64,000 nt of DNA, from assembly GCF_002192455.1 (NCBI RefSeq), contig NZ_CP021744.1:8022501-8086500 (forward strand), given 5' to 3'. Below the pieces are notes generated by a model that saw only the letters and a list, made by a program, of their open reading frames with translations, searched no databases and was not told the origin of the DNA. Source of the stretch: Streptomyces albireticuli (GTDB lineage: Bacteria; Actinomycetota; Actinomycetes; Streptomycetales; Streptomycetaceae). Positions 35,957 through 43,975 of this stretch are shown piece after piece (position 1 is the stretch's first letter; each line of letters starts with the position of its first letter). The position numbers were made by a program, and so were the translations under genes.

Positions 35957-36310
35957 ATGGCCGCCAAGCTCGACTACCACTGGCACCTGCGCAAAGTCAT
36001 GGCCGACCGCGGGATGTTCTCCACCACCGACCTGATCCCTCCGCTCGCCGAACGCGGCATCAGCCTATCGTCGAGCCAGGTCTACCGGCTCGTCGTCGAG
36101 CGACCGGAGCGACTGAGCCTGAAGATCCTCATGGCCCTGCTCGACATCCTCGACTGCACCATGGACGACCTCATCGAGCCCATCGCGGTGGCCGGGGCCG
36201 TGAAGAAGCCGAAGAAGGCTGCCGTCGGTGGCGGCCCGTCATCCGGTTCGGAGGGACTTGGCGGGCTGCGGCCAAAGCGGGCCAGGATCAGGGGTGTTGA
36301 CCGGTCGTGA
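35957..36310 (+). CDS. XRE-like HTH protein of the inner element
   Basis: A 117-residue protein with an N-terminal helix-turn-helix of Cro/CI type (YHWHLRKVMADRGMFSTTDL, SLSSSQVYRLVVERPERLSL, KILMALLDILDCTMDDLIEP) and a Lys/Gly-rich basic tail (VKKPKKAAVGGG...RPKRARIRG). The ribosome site AGGAGGG precedes ATG 35957. The stop overlaps the next GTG as GTGA. It is probably a regulator or DNA-bending accessory factor for the recombinase. Confidence 0.8.
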   Translation: MAAKLDYHWHLRKVMADRGMFSTTDLIPPLAERGISLSSSQVYRLVVERPERLSLKILMALLDILDCTMDDLIEPIAVAGAVKKPKKAAVGGGPSSGSEGLGGLRPKRARIRGVDRS

Positions 36311-38721
36311 CCACTGCTGACCAGCTTGACCGCGTCGTCGCGGACCCGATCGGCCTGATCACGGACCTCGTCGCCGACGTCGAGAAGGAACTCGATCCCG
36401 AGACGATCCGCGCCGTGGTCACCACCGTCGCAGGCGGACGGGCCAAGTCACGCACGCTCGCCGCCGCCCTGAACCGTCGTCCAGCACTGCTGGGCGACGG
36501 CCGATCCCCAGCGCCGCGGGCCCTCGGTGACCTGCTCATCGCCTTGCGCCAGGCCGGGGCCCAGGCGATCTCTCCGCCGGTCTGCACCGAGTGCGGCAAA
36601 CACCTGCGCACGCTCCAACGCCGCGGCCAGGACTGGTACTGCGGAGTCTGCGGACCCGTCTATGTCGATTGCTCCGTTTGCGGGAAGAACCGTCGCATCT
36701 CCACCCGGGACCGGTCCGGCCAGCCGCGATGCGCGAAGTGCCCGGACACCGACGGTCGCGATCCCCTCGCCGTTGTTCACAGTGTGATCTGCGACCTGGA
36801 TCCGCACGTGGACGTCGGCCTCATCGCCGACGCGATCCGCCGGACGATGCCCCGAGCCGCCGACCAGCAGAAACTGGCCTGGGCTCTGGAAGCCGACCCC
36901 TCCCTGCTGACCGGCAACGGGCACCTTGCCCCCACTCCCGCGATCGTCCGGCTGATCAATGTGCTTCATGACTCCGACGTCACGGGGATCGTCCGGCCTG
37001 CCTGCCCCCTCTGTCACCGAGTCGTACGCCTCCACAAGCCGCTGGATGGGCAGCGGGTCTGCCGCAACTGCATCGCCAAGTCGCGCGTCGAAGAATGCGT
37101 ACGCTGCGGCGCCCACCGCGAGCCCGCCACCCGCGATACTCAGGGACGACCGCTGTGTCCGAATTGCCTGATCACCGATCCTGCGAACGCCGAGGTCTGC
37201 ATCGGCTGCGGCGAACGACGACGAGTACAGAACCGCACGACCGACGGCCCCCTTTGCCCCAACTGCAAGCCGCTGCCCATCCTGGTCTGCTCCATCTGCG
37301 GTCGCACCGCACCCGGCACCCACTCCCGCCTGACAGGCCAACCCCGGTGCGGGGCCTGTGACCAGCGACAAGCCCACTGCAGCAGCTGCGGGCACATCCG
37401 CGGCATCCACTCCGGCACCCTGGAAGAACCCGTCTGCGGCCCCTGCACCGCGCCGGACGCCGAGCTCTGGCGCCCCTGTCCCACCTGCGGGGAAGCAGAA
37501 CGACTGCGATCCTCCGGTCCGTGCCCTCGCTGCACGCTCAAGCAGCGGCTCCACGAACTCCTCACCAACGGCTCGGGCTCCATACCCCCGAAGCTTCAAG
37601 CCCTCCACGACGCCCTGGCCAGAACCGAACGAGCCTCCACCGGGCTGCGCTGGCTCTCCGGCGGCATCGTCTCCACCGTTCTGTCCGACCTCGGCTCCGG
37701 CAACCGCCCTCTCACCCACGAAGCCCTGGACGAACTCCCCGAAGGCAAGGTCGTCGAGCACATCCGCAGCGTCCTCGTCGCCAGCGGCGCCCTGCCCACG
37801 CGGGACGAGCAGATGGTCCGTCTCGAACGGCACGTCAAAGACCTCATCACCTCCCATGCGACGGCCGAGGGACGCAAAATCCTGCACCGGTACGCGACTT
37901 GGCACCTCCTGCGCCGGCTTCGCCGTCGCAGCCGCGGCAAGGAGACCACGTACTACCAGCTCCAGGTCGCGCGGCAACACCTGCGGGCGGGCGTCTACCT
38001 CCTGAACTGGCTCGAAGGCCAGAATTTGACCCTTGCCACCTGCCGGCAGGCCGACCTCGAACGTTGGACGACCAGCGACGACGCCCGTCTTCGCCAGGAG
38101 GCAGGCCACTTCGTGCGCTGGGCCCTGGCCCAGAAGATCGCCCGCGATCTCACCTTCCCGGCCGAGCGATGGAACGGCCCCTCCCAGCCGATGGACGACG
38201 AGGCCCGCTGGGACACCGCCCGACGTCTGCTGCACGACGACACCCTCAAGCCCGAAGACCGCCTCGCCGGCCTGCTGTTGCTCCTCTATGCCCAGTGGCC
38301 CGCCGCGATCTCCCGGCTCACCGTCGACCACATCGAGGAGACCAACGGAGCCGTCCGCATCCGCCTCGGCGCCGTCCCGGTCGAGCTTCCCGCACCCGTC
38401 GCTGAACTCGCCCTCCAACAGGTCGAGGTTCGCCGCAGCCATGCCGTCCTCGCCAGGACAGACTCGCCCTGGCTCTTCCCCGGAGGCCAACCCGGCCGCC
38501 CGATCAGCGCCTGGGCCATGGGCGAACGACTCCGCAAACTCGGCATCCGGCTCGCGCAAGCCCGCTCGACCGCACTGTTCCAGCTCGCCACCGAGCTGCC
38601 CGCCGCTGTCCTCGCCCGCACCCTCGGCATCGACATCACCGTCGCCGTCAAATGGCAACGAGCCGCCGCCGGAGACTGGGGCGCCTACGCGGCCGCGATC
38701 AGCCGCCGGAACAGTTCCTGA
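36307..38721 (+). CDS. Large multi-zinc-ribbon protein of the inner element, recombinase-like C terminus
   Basis: An 804-residue protein starting at GTG 36307, overlapping the HTH gene. Residues about 95-410 hold at least ten CxxC pairs (CTECGK, CGVCGP, CSVCGK, CAKC, CPLCHR, CRNC, CVRCGA, CPNC, CIGCGE, CSICGR, CGACDQ, CSSCGH, CPTCGE), a tandem zinc-ribbon array. The C-terminal third resembles the fold of a tyrosine recombinase: LARTDSPWLFPGGQPGRPIS followed by GERLRKLGIRLAQARSTALF and a final VAVKWQRAAAGDWGAYAAAI. The usual HxxR and Tyr are not evident. It could be a catalytically dead partner that binds DNA and shapes the recombination complex. Confidence 0.75.
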   Translation: MTTADQLDRVVADPIGLITDLVADVEKELDPETIRAVVTTVAGGRAKSRTLAAALNRRPALLGDGRSPAPRALGDLLIALRQAGAQAISPPVCTECGKHLRTLQRRGQDWYCGVCGPVYVDCSVCGKNRRISTRDRSGQPRCAKCPDTDGRDPLAVVHSVICDLDPHVDVGLIADAIRRTMPRAADQQKLAWALEADPSLLTGNGHLAPTPAIVRLINVLHDSDVTGIVRPACPLCHRVVRLHKPLDGQRVCRNCIAKSRVEECVRCGAHREPATRDTQGRPLCPNCLITDPANAEVCIGCGERRRVQNRTTDGPLCPNCKPLPILVCSICGRTAPGTHSRLTGQPRCGACDQRQAHCSSCGHIRGIHSGTLEEPVCGPCTAPDAELWRPCPTCGEAERLRSSGPCPRCTLKQRLHELLTNGSGSIPPKLQALHDALARTERASTGLRWLSGGIVSTVLSDLGSGNRPLTHEALDELPEGKVVEHIRSVLVASGALPTRDEQMVRLERHVKDLITSHATAEGRKILHRYATWHLLRRLRRRSRGKETTYYQLQVARQHLRAGVYLLNWLEGQNLTLATCRQADLERWTTSDDARLRQEAGHFVRWALAQKIARDLTFPAERWNGPSQPMDDEARWDTARRLLHDDTLKPEDRLAGLLLLLYAQWPAAISRLTVDHIEETNGAVRIRLGAVPVELPAPVAELALQQVEVRRSHAVLARTDSPWLFPGGQPGRPISAWAMGERLRKLGIRLAQARSTALFQLATELPAAVLARTLGIDITVAVKWQRAAAGDWGAYAAAISRRNSS

Positions 38722-38740
38722 CAGGGGGCATTCCGACAGT

Positions 38741-38753
38741 TCCAATACCCGAG
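38741..38753 (-). repeat. Right inverted repeat of the inner element
   Basis: Complement of CTCGGGTATTGGA, matching the left repeat (34677-34689) at 11 of 13 positions. It ends about ten bases inside the right junction and lies just after the zinc-ribbon gene. Confidence 0.5.
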
Positions 38754-38763
38754 CACACCATTA

Positions 38764-39315
38764 CGCATCGGCGCCGAGCGGCGCCGCGAAGCCGTCGACC
38801 GGGTCACCGCCCTCCAGTTCGACCGGCACGGCAACCGGGTCTGGCGCGCCGCGCAGAGCCTGCTGGACTCCGAGCACGTCCGCCGCGCGATCGGCGAGGT
38901 CGCCACCCCGTACGGGGTCTGCCGCGAACCGTCCAACGTCGCCGCCGGCGGCCACGCCTGCCCGCTGCGGTTCCGCTGCCTGGGCTGCGAACACTTCTCC
39001 ACCGATGTCTCCTACCTCCCCGACCTGAAGGCCCACCTCTCCGACCTGCTCCGCAGCCGGGAACGGCTGATGTCCGCCTTCAAGGCCGACGAGTGGGCCC
39101 GCACGCAGGCCATGCCCAGCGACGAGGAGATCAGCCGGGTCCGCCGACTCATCGACCGCGTAACCACCGATCTGGATCAGCTGACCGCCGAGGAACGCGC
39201 GCAGATCGAGCAGGCTGTCACCCTCGTGCGCCGCTCCCGCACCGTGCACCTCGGCATGCCCCGCGTCGGCCAGCCCCTGCCCGACGTCCGACCCTCAAGG
39301 ATCCACCGGCCGTGA
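38764..39315 (+). pseudogene. Separated C-terminal part of the TnpB-like recombinase
   Basis: The frame gives RIGAERRREAVDRVTALQFD, RAAQSLLDSEHVRRAIGEVA, then a Cys cluster (CPLRFRCLGCEHF), DVSYLPDLKAHLSDLLRSRE and RRSRTVHLGMPRVGQPLPDV. This is the standard tail of TnpB-like recombinases in actinomycetes, which follows directly after the TTQGYY motif. It lacks any start of its own. The TGA at 39313-39315 overlaps the GTG of the DUF6262 gene, preserving the original coupling. Confidence 0.75.
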
Positions 39316-39833
39316 CCACCGCCATGAACGACGGCCGCCAGGCCGACACCGAACGCCGCCGCACCCGCGTAAAGGCCGCCATCAGCACCGCCCGATGTGA
39401 CGGCACCCCGCTGACCGCCGCGGCCATCGCCCGCGCCGCCCGCGTCGACCGCACCTTCCTCTACCGCCACCGCGACCTCCTCGAGACCCTCCACGCGGCC
39501 GCGCACGCACCCGCCGCACCGGACGGGAGTGGGCTGGTCGTCTCCCGGGCCTCGCTGCAAGCCGACCTGGCCAACGCGGCCGCCCGCAGCGCCCGCTTGG
39601 CCGCCCGCGTCCAGCAGCTCGAAGAACGGCTGTCCAAAGCCCTCGGCGACGAGATTTGGCGGACTTCCGGACTCGGCGCGCCTGCCGACGTCGCCGCGCT
39701 CAACAGCCGCGTCACTCAGCTTGAACAACGCAACGTCGAGCTGGCCCGCGCGTTGGAGGAACGGCAGGCCGAACTCGACGCAGCCCGGACCGTGAACCGA
39801 GACCTGACCCGAGCGCTGAACCATCACGGATGA
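39312..39833 (+). CDS. DUF6262 (TnpC-like) transposon accessory protein
   Basis: A 173-residue protein from GTG 39312. The N-terminal half has a TetR-like HTH (TRVKAAISTARCDGTPLTAA, AIARAARVDRTFLYRHRDLL). The C-terminal half is a long coiled coil (SARLAARVQQLEERLSKALG; VTQLEQRNVELARALEERQA). Proteins of this plan accompany the TnpA/TnpB recombinases and help with orientation or efficiency of transposition in Tn554. It overlaps the upstream TnpB tail by four bases. Confidence 0.8.
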   Translation: MTTAMNDGRQADTERRRTRVKAAISTARCDGTPLTAAAIARAARVDRTFLYRHRDLLETLHAAAHAPAAPDGSGLVVSRASLQADLANAAARSARLAARVQQLEERLSKALGDEIWRTSGLGAPADVAALNSRVTQLEQRNVELARALEERQAELDAARTVNRDLTRALNHHG

Positions 39834-39888
39834 CATGTAGCTGCGGCTCATCAAGGGCGATGCCGATCTGCACCAGCCGGGCTGGCCG

Positions 39889-40446
39889 CTACTTGCGGTG
39901 GATCGTCTCCAATGCCTGCTGTGGCGACAAGTTGACGTAGCGCGCCAGTTCCTCTTTCACCTCGTCGATCCATGTGTGAAAGTCCGCATCCTCCGACTTG
40001 GATTGGAGGCGGTCCAGCAGGTGAGTCACATTGTCGTGCAGCTCCTGAGTGAGCCGCTGCTCGGGGAACTCTTCGGCGGCCTCTCCGCCCCGGGCCGCAG
40101 CGACCGTGGCCCTGACAAAGCTTACGATGCTCGTCCAGGTCGTCATAGCCTCGGCCATTAGTTCGTAATCACCCATGACGAGCGGGAGGATCGTTGGGTT
40201 GTATCTGTAGTAGTTCTCCACCAACTGTGTTCCCGGCGGCGACGACCCAAGTACCTGGTCCCGGAAGGCAATAGCGGTGCCGTATGTCTGGCCCAACTCG
40301 AGGATCGCCTGGCCGTACGACCGGGTCAGGATGGTCGCGACGAAGCAGGTACCGGGGCCAGTCTCGCTGTACTGACCACCGGCAGCAGCGCATGCTTCGG
40401 AACTCCAGCCGGGCTGCCATTCGCCGTGAAGTTTGCACCAACCCAT
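39889..40446 (-). CDS. CFI-box domain protein
   Basis: A 185-residue protein, MGWCKLHGEWQPGWSSEACA at the start, then CFVATILTRSYGQ, FRDQVLGSSPPGTQLVENYY and RYNPTILPLV. The CF(I/V)AT...FRD..L...G...V..YY..NP pattern is that of the CFI-box-CTERM domain, a short module of unknown role found at the ends of diverse bacterial proteins. The rest is helical (LHDNVTHLLDRLQSKSEDAD). I start it at ATG 40446, seven bases after GGAGG; the ATG at 40452 would be too close. It lies next to the transposon end, followed upstream by a large unknown gene on the same strand. Both have lower GC than the neighbourhood. Confidence 0.65.
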   Translation of the reverse strand: MGWCKLHGEWQPGWSSEACAAAGGQYSETGPGTCFVATILTRSYGQAILELGQTYGTAIAFRDQVLGSSPPGTQLVENYYRYNPTILPLVMGDYELMAEAMTTWTSIVSFVRATVAAARGGEAAEEFPEQRLTQELHDNVTHLLDRLQSKSEDADFHTWIDEVKEELARYVNLSPQQALETIHRK

Positions 40447-40605
40447 GATCATGCCTCCAAGCTAGCCCTACACGAATCCATGCAACCAAGAACCTGACAC
40501 AGCACTTGTTGCAGGCATAGCGGTTCTTCATGGCATCCTGCGTTGGCTTGGGTGCCCACACCCTGGATCTGGCCTGCCAACGGTCGCCGCCATGACCGTC
40601 GCCCG

Positions 40606-42909
40606 TCACTTCCTCCGCTTAGTTCCGAATGGGGTGGCGATGATGATTGAACTGTCGAAGGCCGCAAGCACACGATTCTCTCGGAGCGGTATGCTCCGGA
40701 GCATGGAGGGCTGGGAATGCTGGCCACCCTTGGAGTAGAGCAAGCACGCCCCATCCCCGTTTGACTGTGTGTCGGCTATCCGCCTTTCTGTCGTCGGCTG
40801 GAGTCGGCCGTCGGAAATCCGAAATACGCCACTGTCACCCCACACCAGTAGGCCTGCTCGGTCGCGGAGTGCTCTGGTCACGCCGCTCTTTGAGCACATC
40901 ACGCTAAGACCCTCACCGAGGCGTACTAGATGAACCTCATCATTTTCGGTTACGACGGCAATCGTGTCTCCCGACCGAACCATCGATCTGACGTCCCCTT
41001 CGAAGGTGACTGAGTCGTGCGGAAGGAGCCACCGCTGTCGCACTCGGGCCTGCATGACGTCACGTATGGAGGTTTGCAATTCGAGCTCGGTCGAGGCGTC
41101 GGTGATGACCTCCAACGAGGCGGGCCCCCCAAGCCCGGTTTGAAGTTCGAGAAGAGGCGTTGCCTCCTCACCGTTGCGGGCACGCAAGGCAAGACTCTCC
41201 GTGGCGGGCAGTTTGGCAAATGTCAACTGCCACTGCCTCAGTGGGGGCCGCCCAAAATCGTACGGTGGAGGATCATCGAGCCACTTGATCTTTTTGATTG
41301 GATCCCAGTGGAGTTCCGTCCACCTCAAGCAATGGGAAACGAGCCCCGCCACTTCTACAGGGCTTGGTCCGGGCGGCGCTGCCGGGACATCCATTTCATA
41401 ACGGCGGATCCCGGCGCTGGTGTGAAGGATGAGAAGACCCTCGCCGCCGGCTGCAAGAAACTGGCTGCCCGTGATCGTGACAATCTGTTCCAATGCAGGG
41501 TCACCATGATCAATTTGCCAACCAAGCTTGGGGATTATGACGCTTGTCGAGAATACCGTAACTGGCACCTGGGCATAGGTTCTATCCACTAGACCCGCCA
41601 ATATCACGGCCCGATCCGAGATAACAATTGGATCCCAGAAGAATGTTTGGCGGACATTTCCACCAAGACCTCCAGGTGAACAGGTTACTTGCGTCGCCCA
41701 ATGAGCTCCAACGGGGTCACTGTTCGGCTTAAAGGAGGCCTGGTGAGTAACTGGAAGACCAGGCGGCAGGGTACCGCCGACGGAAAGACCATCTGGGCCG
41801 GTTGCCGCGCTGCCAATTGACCCCATTCCCCACCCCGGGAGAGCTCGCGAGCCAGCAAAAGTCCTGGAATTGCGGTCGCTCTCAACGAGCTGCAGCGGGC
41901 CTACATCCAATTCCGCGATAGCCTCGGCTATTCCGTCTTGAACGAGTTCGCCGATGAGCGCCAAAGAGCCAACAGCAGCAACAATTCCGCCTAGCCCAGC
42001 ACCGAGGCTGCCGAGCACAATGCTGCCCAGCCCACCGCTTCCCACCCAACACCGAAATGCATCCCAGTCAGAAGCATCACCCTCGACGCGAAGTCGCATC
42101 CCTAGCGTCTCGTTGGCCAAGTCCGGCAACAACTGAAGCGTGGCGGTAACGTCGACCGATACATCCACATCTTCGATGAGCGCGGGGCAGGCATCGATTT
42201 TGATAAGGCCAACCTTGGCGCGCACGCCCCAACCGCCGCCGCTTCCACCGACAGGTGCCCAGGTGACATTGAGCGAATCTTCGATTTCCGTCCCACCTGG
42301 TGGCGGGGAAAGGCCCTTAGACATCAGTGTTGTGATCTGGTCAACGAAAATTCCGCTAGAAACGTGAACCAGCCAGTCACCCCCCGCATCGTCGAGCCGA
42401 TTCACCGCAGGCCGTAGCAAATCATCGGAAGGTGCCGTTGCGTATCGCAGGGTGATATCGCTCGCTCCGGGAATCACGGCAGACCTGATTGCAAGAGGGT
42501 TCGGTGGCGCAAGCGTGCGGTCGCCAATCCTAAGACCTGGATCCCAAATCTGCGATTGTCCACCCGTTTCGAACCGAATGAGTCGCGCCTGAAGACCGGT
42601 CAAGGTCAGCGTCCAGCGAACCCACGCCGTTGCTTCCGCGGACTTTCCGGTCAGGCTGGAGTCCGCTTGCAGTTCCCCAACACTCAAATGCTGTACCCCG
42701 ACCGCAGACTTGGTCAAAACTGTCCCAGGGCTGCCACTGGTGCCCGGAGCCGACGAGGCGACTGTGGCCGACTTCCATTTCATCGATGCAATAAGTCGGT
42801 CCGACCCGATGGCAGTGAACGTCGGGACAGGAATCGGAGCTGCCGAAAGAACCAACAACGCCAGCGCTTCGAATTTCGACTTACTGAGTTGGAGCTCAAC
42901 GACGGCCAT
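40606..42909 (-). CDS. Large unknown protein of foreign base composition
   Basis: A protein of about 767 residues, starting MAVVELQLSKSKFEALALLV at ATG 42909 (a GTG 12 bases upstream is possible). The first half is beta-rich; near residue 300 is a glycine-rich hydrophobic hairpin (GGLGSIVLGSLGAGLGGIVA followed by AVGSLALIGELV) that could insert in a membrane. The last third again looks beta-rich (DTIAVVTENDEVHLVRLGEG, LLVWGDSGVFRISDGRLQPT), like a beta-propeller. The region's codons use more A and T than the rest of the window, pointing to recent transfer. With the CFI-box gene it forms a two-gene minus-strand cargo. I do not recognise the family. Confidence 0.6.
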   Translation of the reverse strand: MAVVELQLSKSKFEALALLVLSAAPIPVPTFTAIGSDRLIASMKWKSATVASSAPGTSGSPGTVLTKSAVGVQHLSVGELQADSSLTGKSAEATAWVRWTLTLTGLQARLIRFETGGQSQIWDPGLRIGDRTLAPPNPLAIRSAVIPGASDITLRYATAPSDDLLRPAVNRLDDAGGDWLVHVSSGIFVDQITTLMSKGLSPPPGGTEIEDSLNVTWAPVGGSGGGWGVRAKVGLIKIDACPALIEDVDVSVDVTATLQLLPDLANETLGMRLRVEGDASDWDAFRCWVGSGGLGSIVLGSLGAGLGGIVAAVGSLALIGELVQDGIAEAIAELDVGPLQLVESDRNSRTFAGSRALPGWGMGSIGSAATGPDGLSVGGTLPPGLPVTHQASFKPNSDPVGAHWATQVTCSPGGLGGNVRQTFFWDPIVISDRAVILAGLVDRTYAQVPVTVFSTSVIIPKLGWQIDHGDPALEQIVTITGSQFLAAGGEGLLILHTSAGIRRYEMDVPAAPPGPSPVEVAGLVSHCLRWTELHWDPIKKIKWLDDPPPYDFGRPPLRQWQLTFAKLPATESLALRARNGEEATPLLELQTGLGGPASLEVITDASTELELQTSIRDVMQARVRQRWLLPHDSVTFEGDVRSMVRSGDTIAVVTENDEVHLVRLGEGLSVMCSKSGVTRALRDRAGLLVWGDSGVFRISDGRLQPTTERRIADTQSNGDGACLLYSKGGQHSQPSMLRSIPLRENRVLAAFDSSIIIATPFGTKRRK

Positions 42910-42999
42910 GTCCCAAACCACCCAGATCGAGGGTTCTGATACGCCCGGCTAATCCAGGCTGACATGAGCCTCTTGACCACGCCACTCGACCAGGTCCGG

Positions 43000-43623
43000 T
43001 CACGTTAGCCGCTCGCACCGACAGGTAGGCCGCACCCCGCATGGACCGACCACGGAGTGCGCGTTGGGCTGCGCTGCCACCCAAACGAGGCATAGCACCA
43101 CACCTGTTGCACCCGCTATCGTCGCCATCACCGGCGCTGAGCTGCACAGAGTTCCCTTGACTCGCCTCGTGCCACACCATCCACCCCAGAGAACACGCCA
43201 GGGCTGGATGGCGCTGATCAGTTCGGAGCCGGTCAGCATGCGGGCGGTGGAGGGGCCGGTCTCGTCGGTCACTGCGTCGCTCCGTGCGGTGTCGATGATG
43301 GCCGCAACGACGGCGTCCGCCTTCCACGATCCGGTGGGCCCGGTTCCCGGGGGGCTGTGCAGTCCGAGGTCGGCGGGGGTCAGGGGCCGGGGCAGGCGGC
43401 ATAAGCGGGTCAGGGTCTCGGCGATGAGGGCGGGCAGCGGCCTGCGCGGCTGCTCGCTGTGTTTGATCCATTTTCCGACGCGGGAGCGGTCCGGCTGGAT
43501 GTTGTGGAACCCGCGGGAGCGCGCTGTCGTGGTGATTTCCTCGGCGAGGGCTTCGTAGGTGACGTCAGCGACGTCCACCCAGTAGGCCAGGGCGACGTTG
43601 CGTCGGCGTGCTGGTCCCGTCAC
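43000..43623 (-). pseudogene. Truncated HTH regulator
   Basis: The first 130 or so residues resemble a Streptomyces regulator N terminus: VTYEALAEEITTTARSRGFH, RSRVGKWIKHSEQPRRPLPA and IAETLTRLCRLPRPLTPADL, then TARMLTGSELISAIQPW. After QPW the sequence becomes unlike the family (RVLWGGWCGTRRVKGTLCSS) and stops with a Cys-rich tail. The C-terminal TPR-like half expected in these proteins is missing. The junction near 43215 marks the right edge of the foreign-looking DNA. It starts at GTG 43623 behind a G run. Confidence 0.55.
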
Positions 43624-43897
43624 CGGGGCCCCCTTCGGCCGAGGGTGCGGCGGTCGATGGACGGTGGCGCACCGGCCAGCCTACTGCCGGGCCGCCAACC
43701 GCCCGAGGGTCGTGCGCGGTTCGCCACAACACGCCACAGGACGCCACGCGGTCCGGCCTGTGGCATCCGCCCGTAACCGCGCCGGTGGGCGGCTCGAAGC
43801 GCCACAGGGCCTGGGTGTCTGCTCGTGAGCGACCGGCCGGTGCCCCTGTTGCTGGGGCTCCGGCATCGCGGGAGTACCACTGAGGAAGGGGAGGCCC

Positions 43898-43975
43898 ATG
43901 CGTATCAGTGGCAACGGCTTGGACGGGAGCGGCAAGGCGGCCTTGGCCGAGGCACGGTGGGGGAGGGCCGTCTGA
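43898..43975 (+). CDS. 25-residue micro-ORF coupled to an ATP-grasp gene
   Basis: ATG 43898 follows GGAAGGGGAGG by a few bases, a strong ribosome site. The peptide is MRISGNGLDGSGKAALAEAR followed by WGRAV. Its TGA overlaps the ATG of the ATP-grasp gene (TGATG at 43973-43977), so they should be translated together. It could be a tiny peptide substrate, a leader regulating translation, or the true N terminus of the ATP-grasp protein if a base is missing here. No family is recognised. Confidence 0.4.
   Translation: MRISGNGLDGSGKAALAEARWGRAV

Larger units (their letters stand above)
34673..38763 (+). mobile_element. Inner recombinase element inserted in the TnpB-like gene
   Basis: The 4.1 kb between 34672 and 38764 interrupt a single reading frame: joining the flanks gives TTTQGYY followed by RIGAERRREAVDRVTALQFD, as expected for an intact TnpB. 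The insert contains three genes reading the same way: a tyrosine recombinase, an HTH protein and a zinc-ribbon protein. Near both ends is an imperfect inverted repeat (CTCGGGAATTGCA at 34677-34689; complement of CTCGGGTATTGGA at 38741-38753). Boundaries are accurate to a few bases. Confidence 0.75.
32388..39833 (+). mobile_element. Outer tyrosine-recombinase transposon (Tn554/TnpABC-like), interrupted
   Basis: The region contains, in order, the C-terminal end of one tyrosine recombinase, a large second recombinase split at its active-site Tyr, its missing C terminus about 4.1 kb later, and a DUF6262 gene. The three genes overlap by GTGA where intact (32726 and 39312). This is the order of actinomycete relatives of Tn554 (TnpA, TnpB, TnpC). 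The left end is lost, as the first recombinase lacks its N-terminal part and abuts a truncated gntR. The exact right end is not determined. Confidence 0.65.

Noticed and set aside
36448..38745. 765-codon minus-strand frame
   Set aside because: It mirrors the zinc-ribbon protein, whose CxxC pairs and coupling support the plus strand.
43825..43974. Upstream start for the ATP-grasp gene at GTG 43825
   Set aside because: The extra 50 residues have no family resemblance, and the ATG at 43975 has a strong ribosome site and couples to the micro-ORF.
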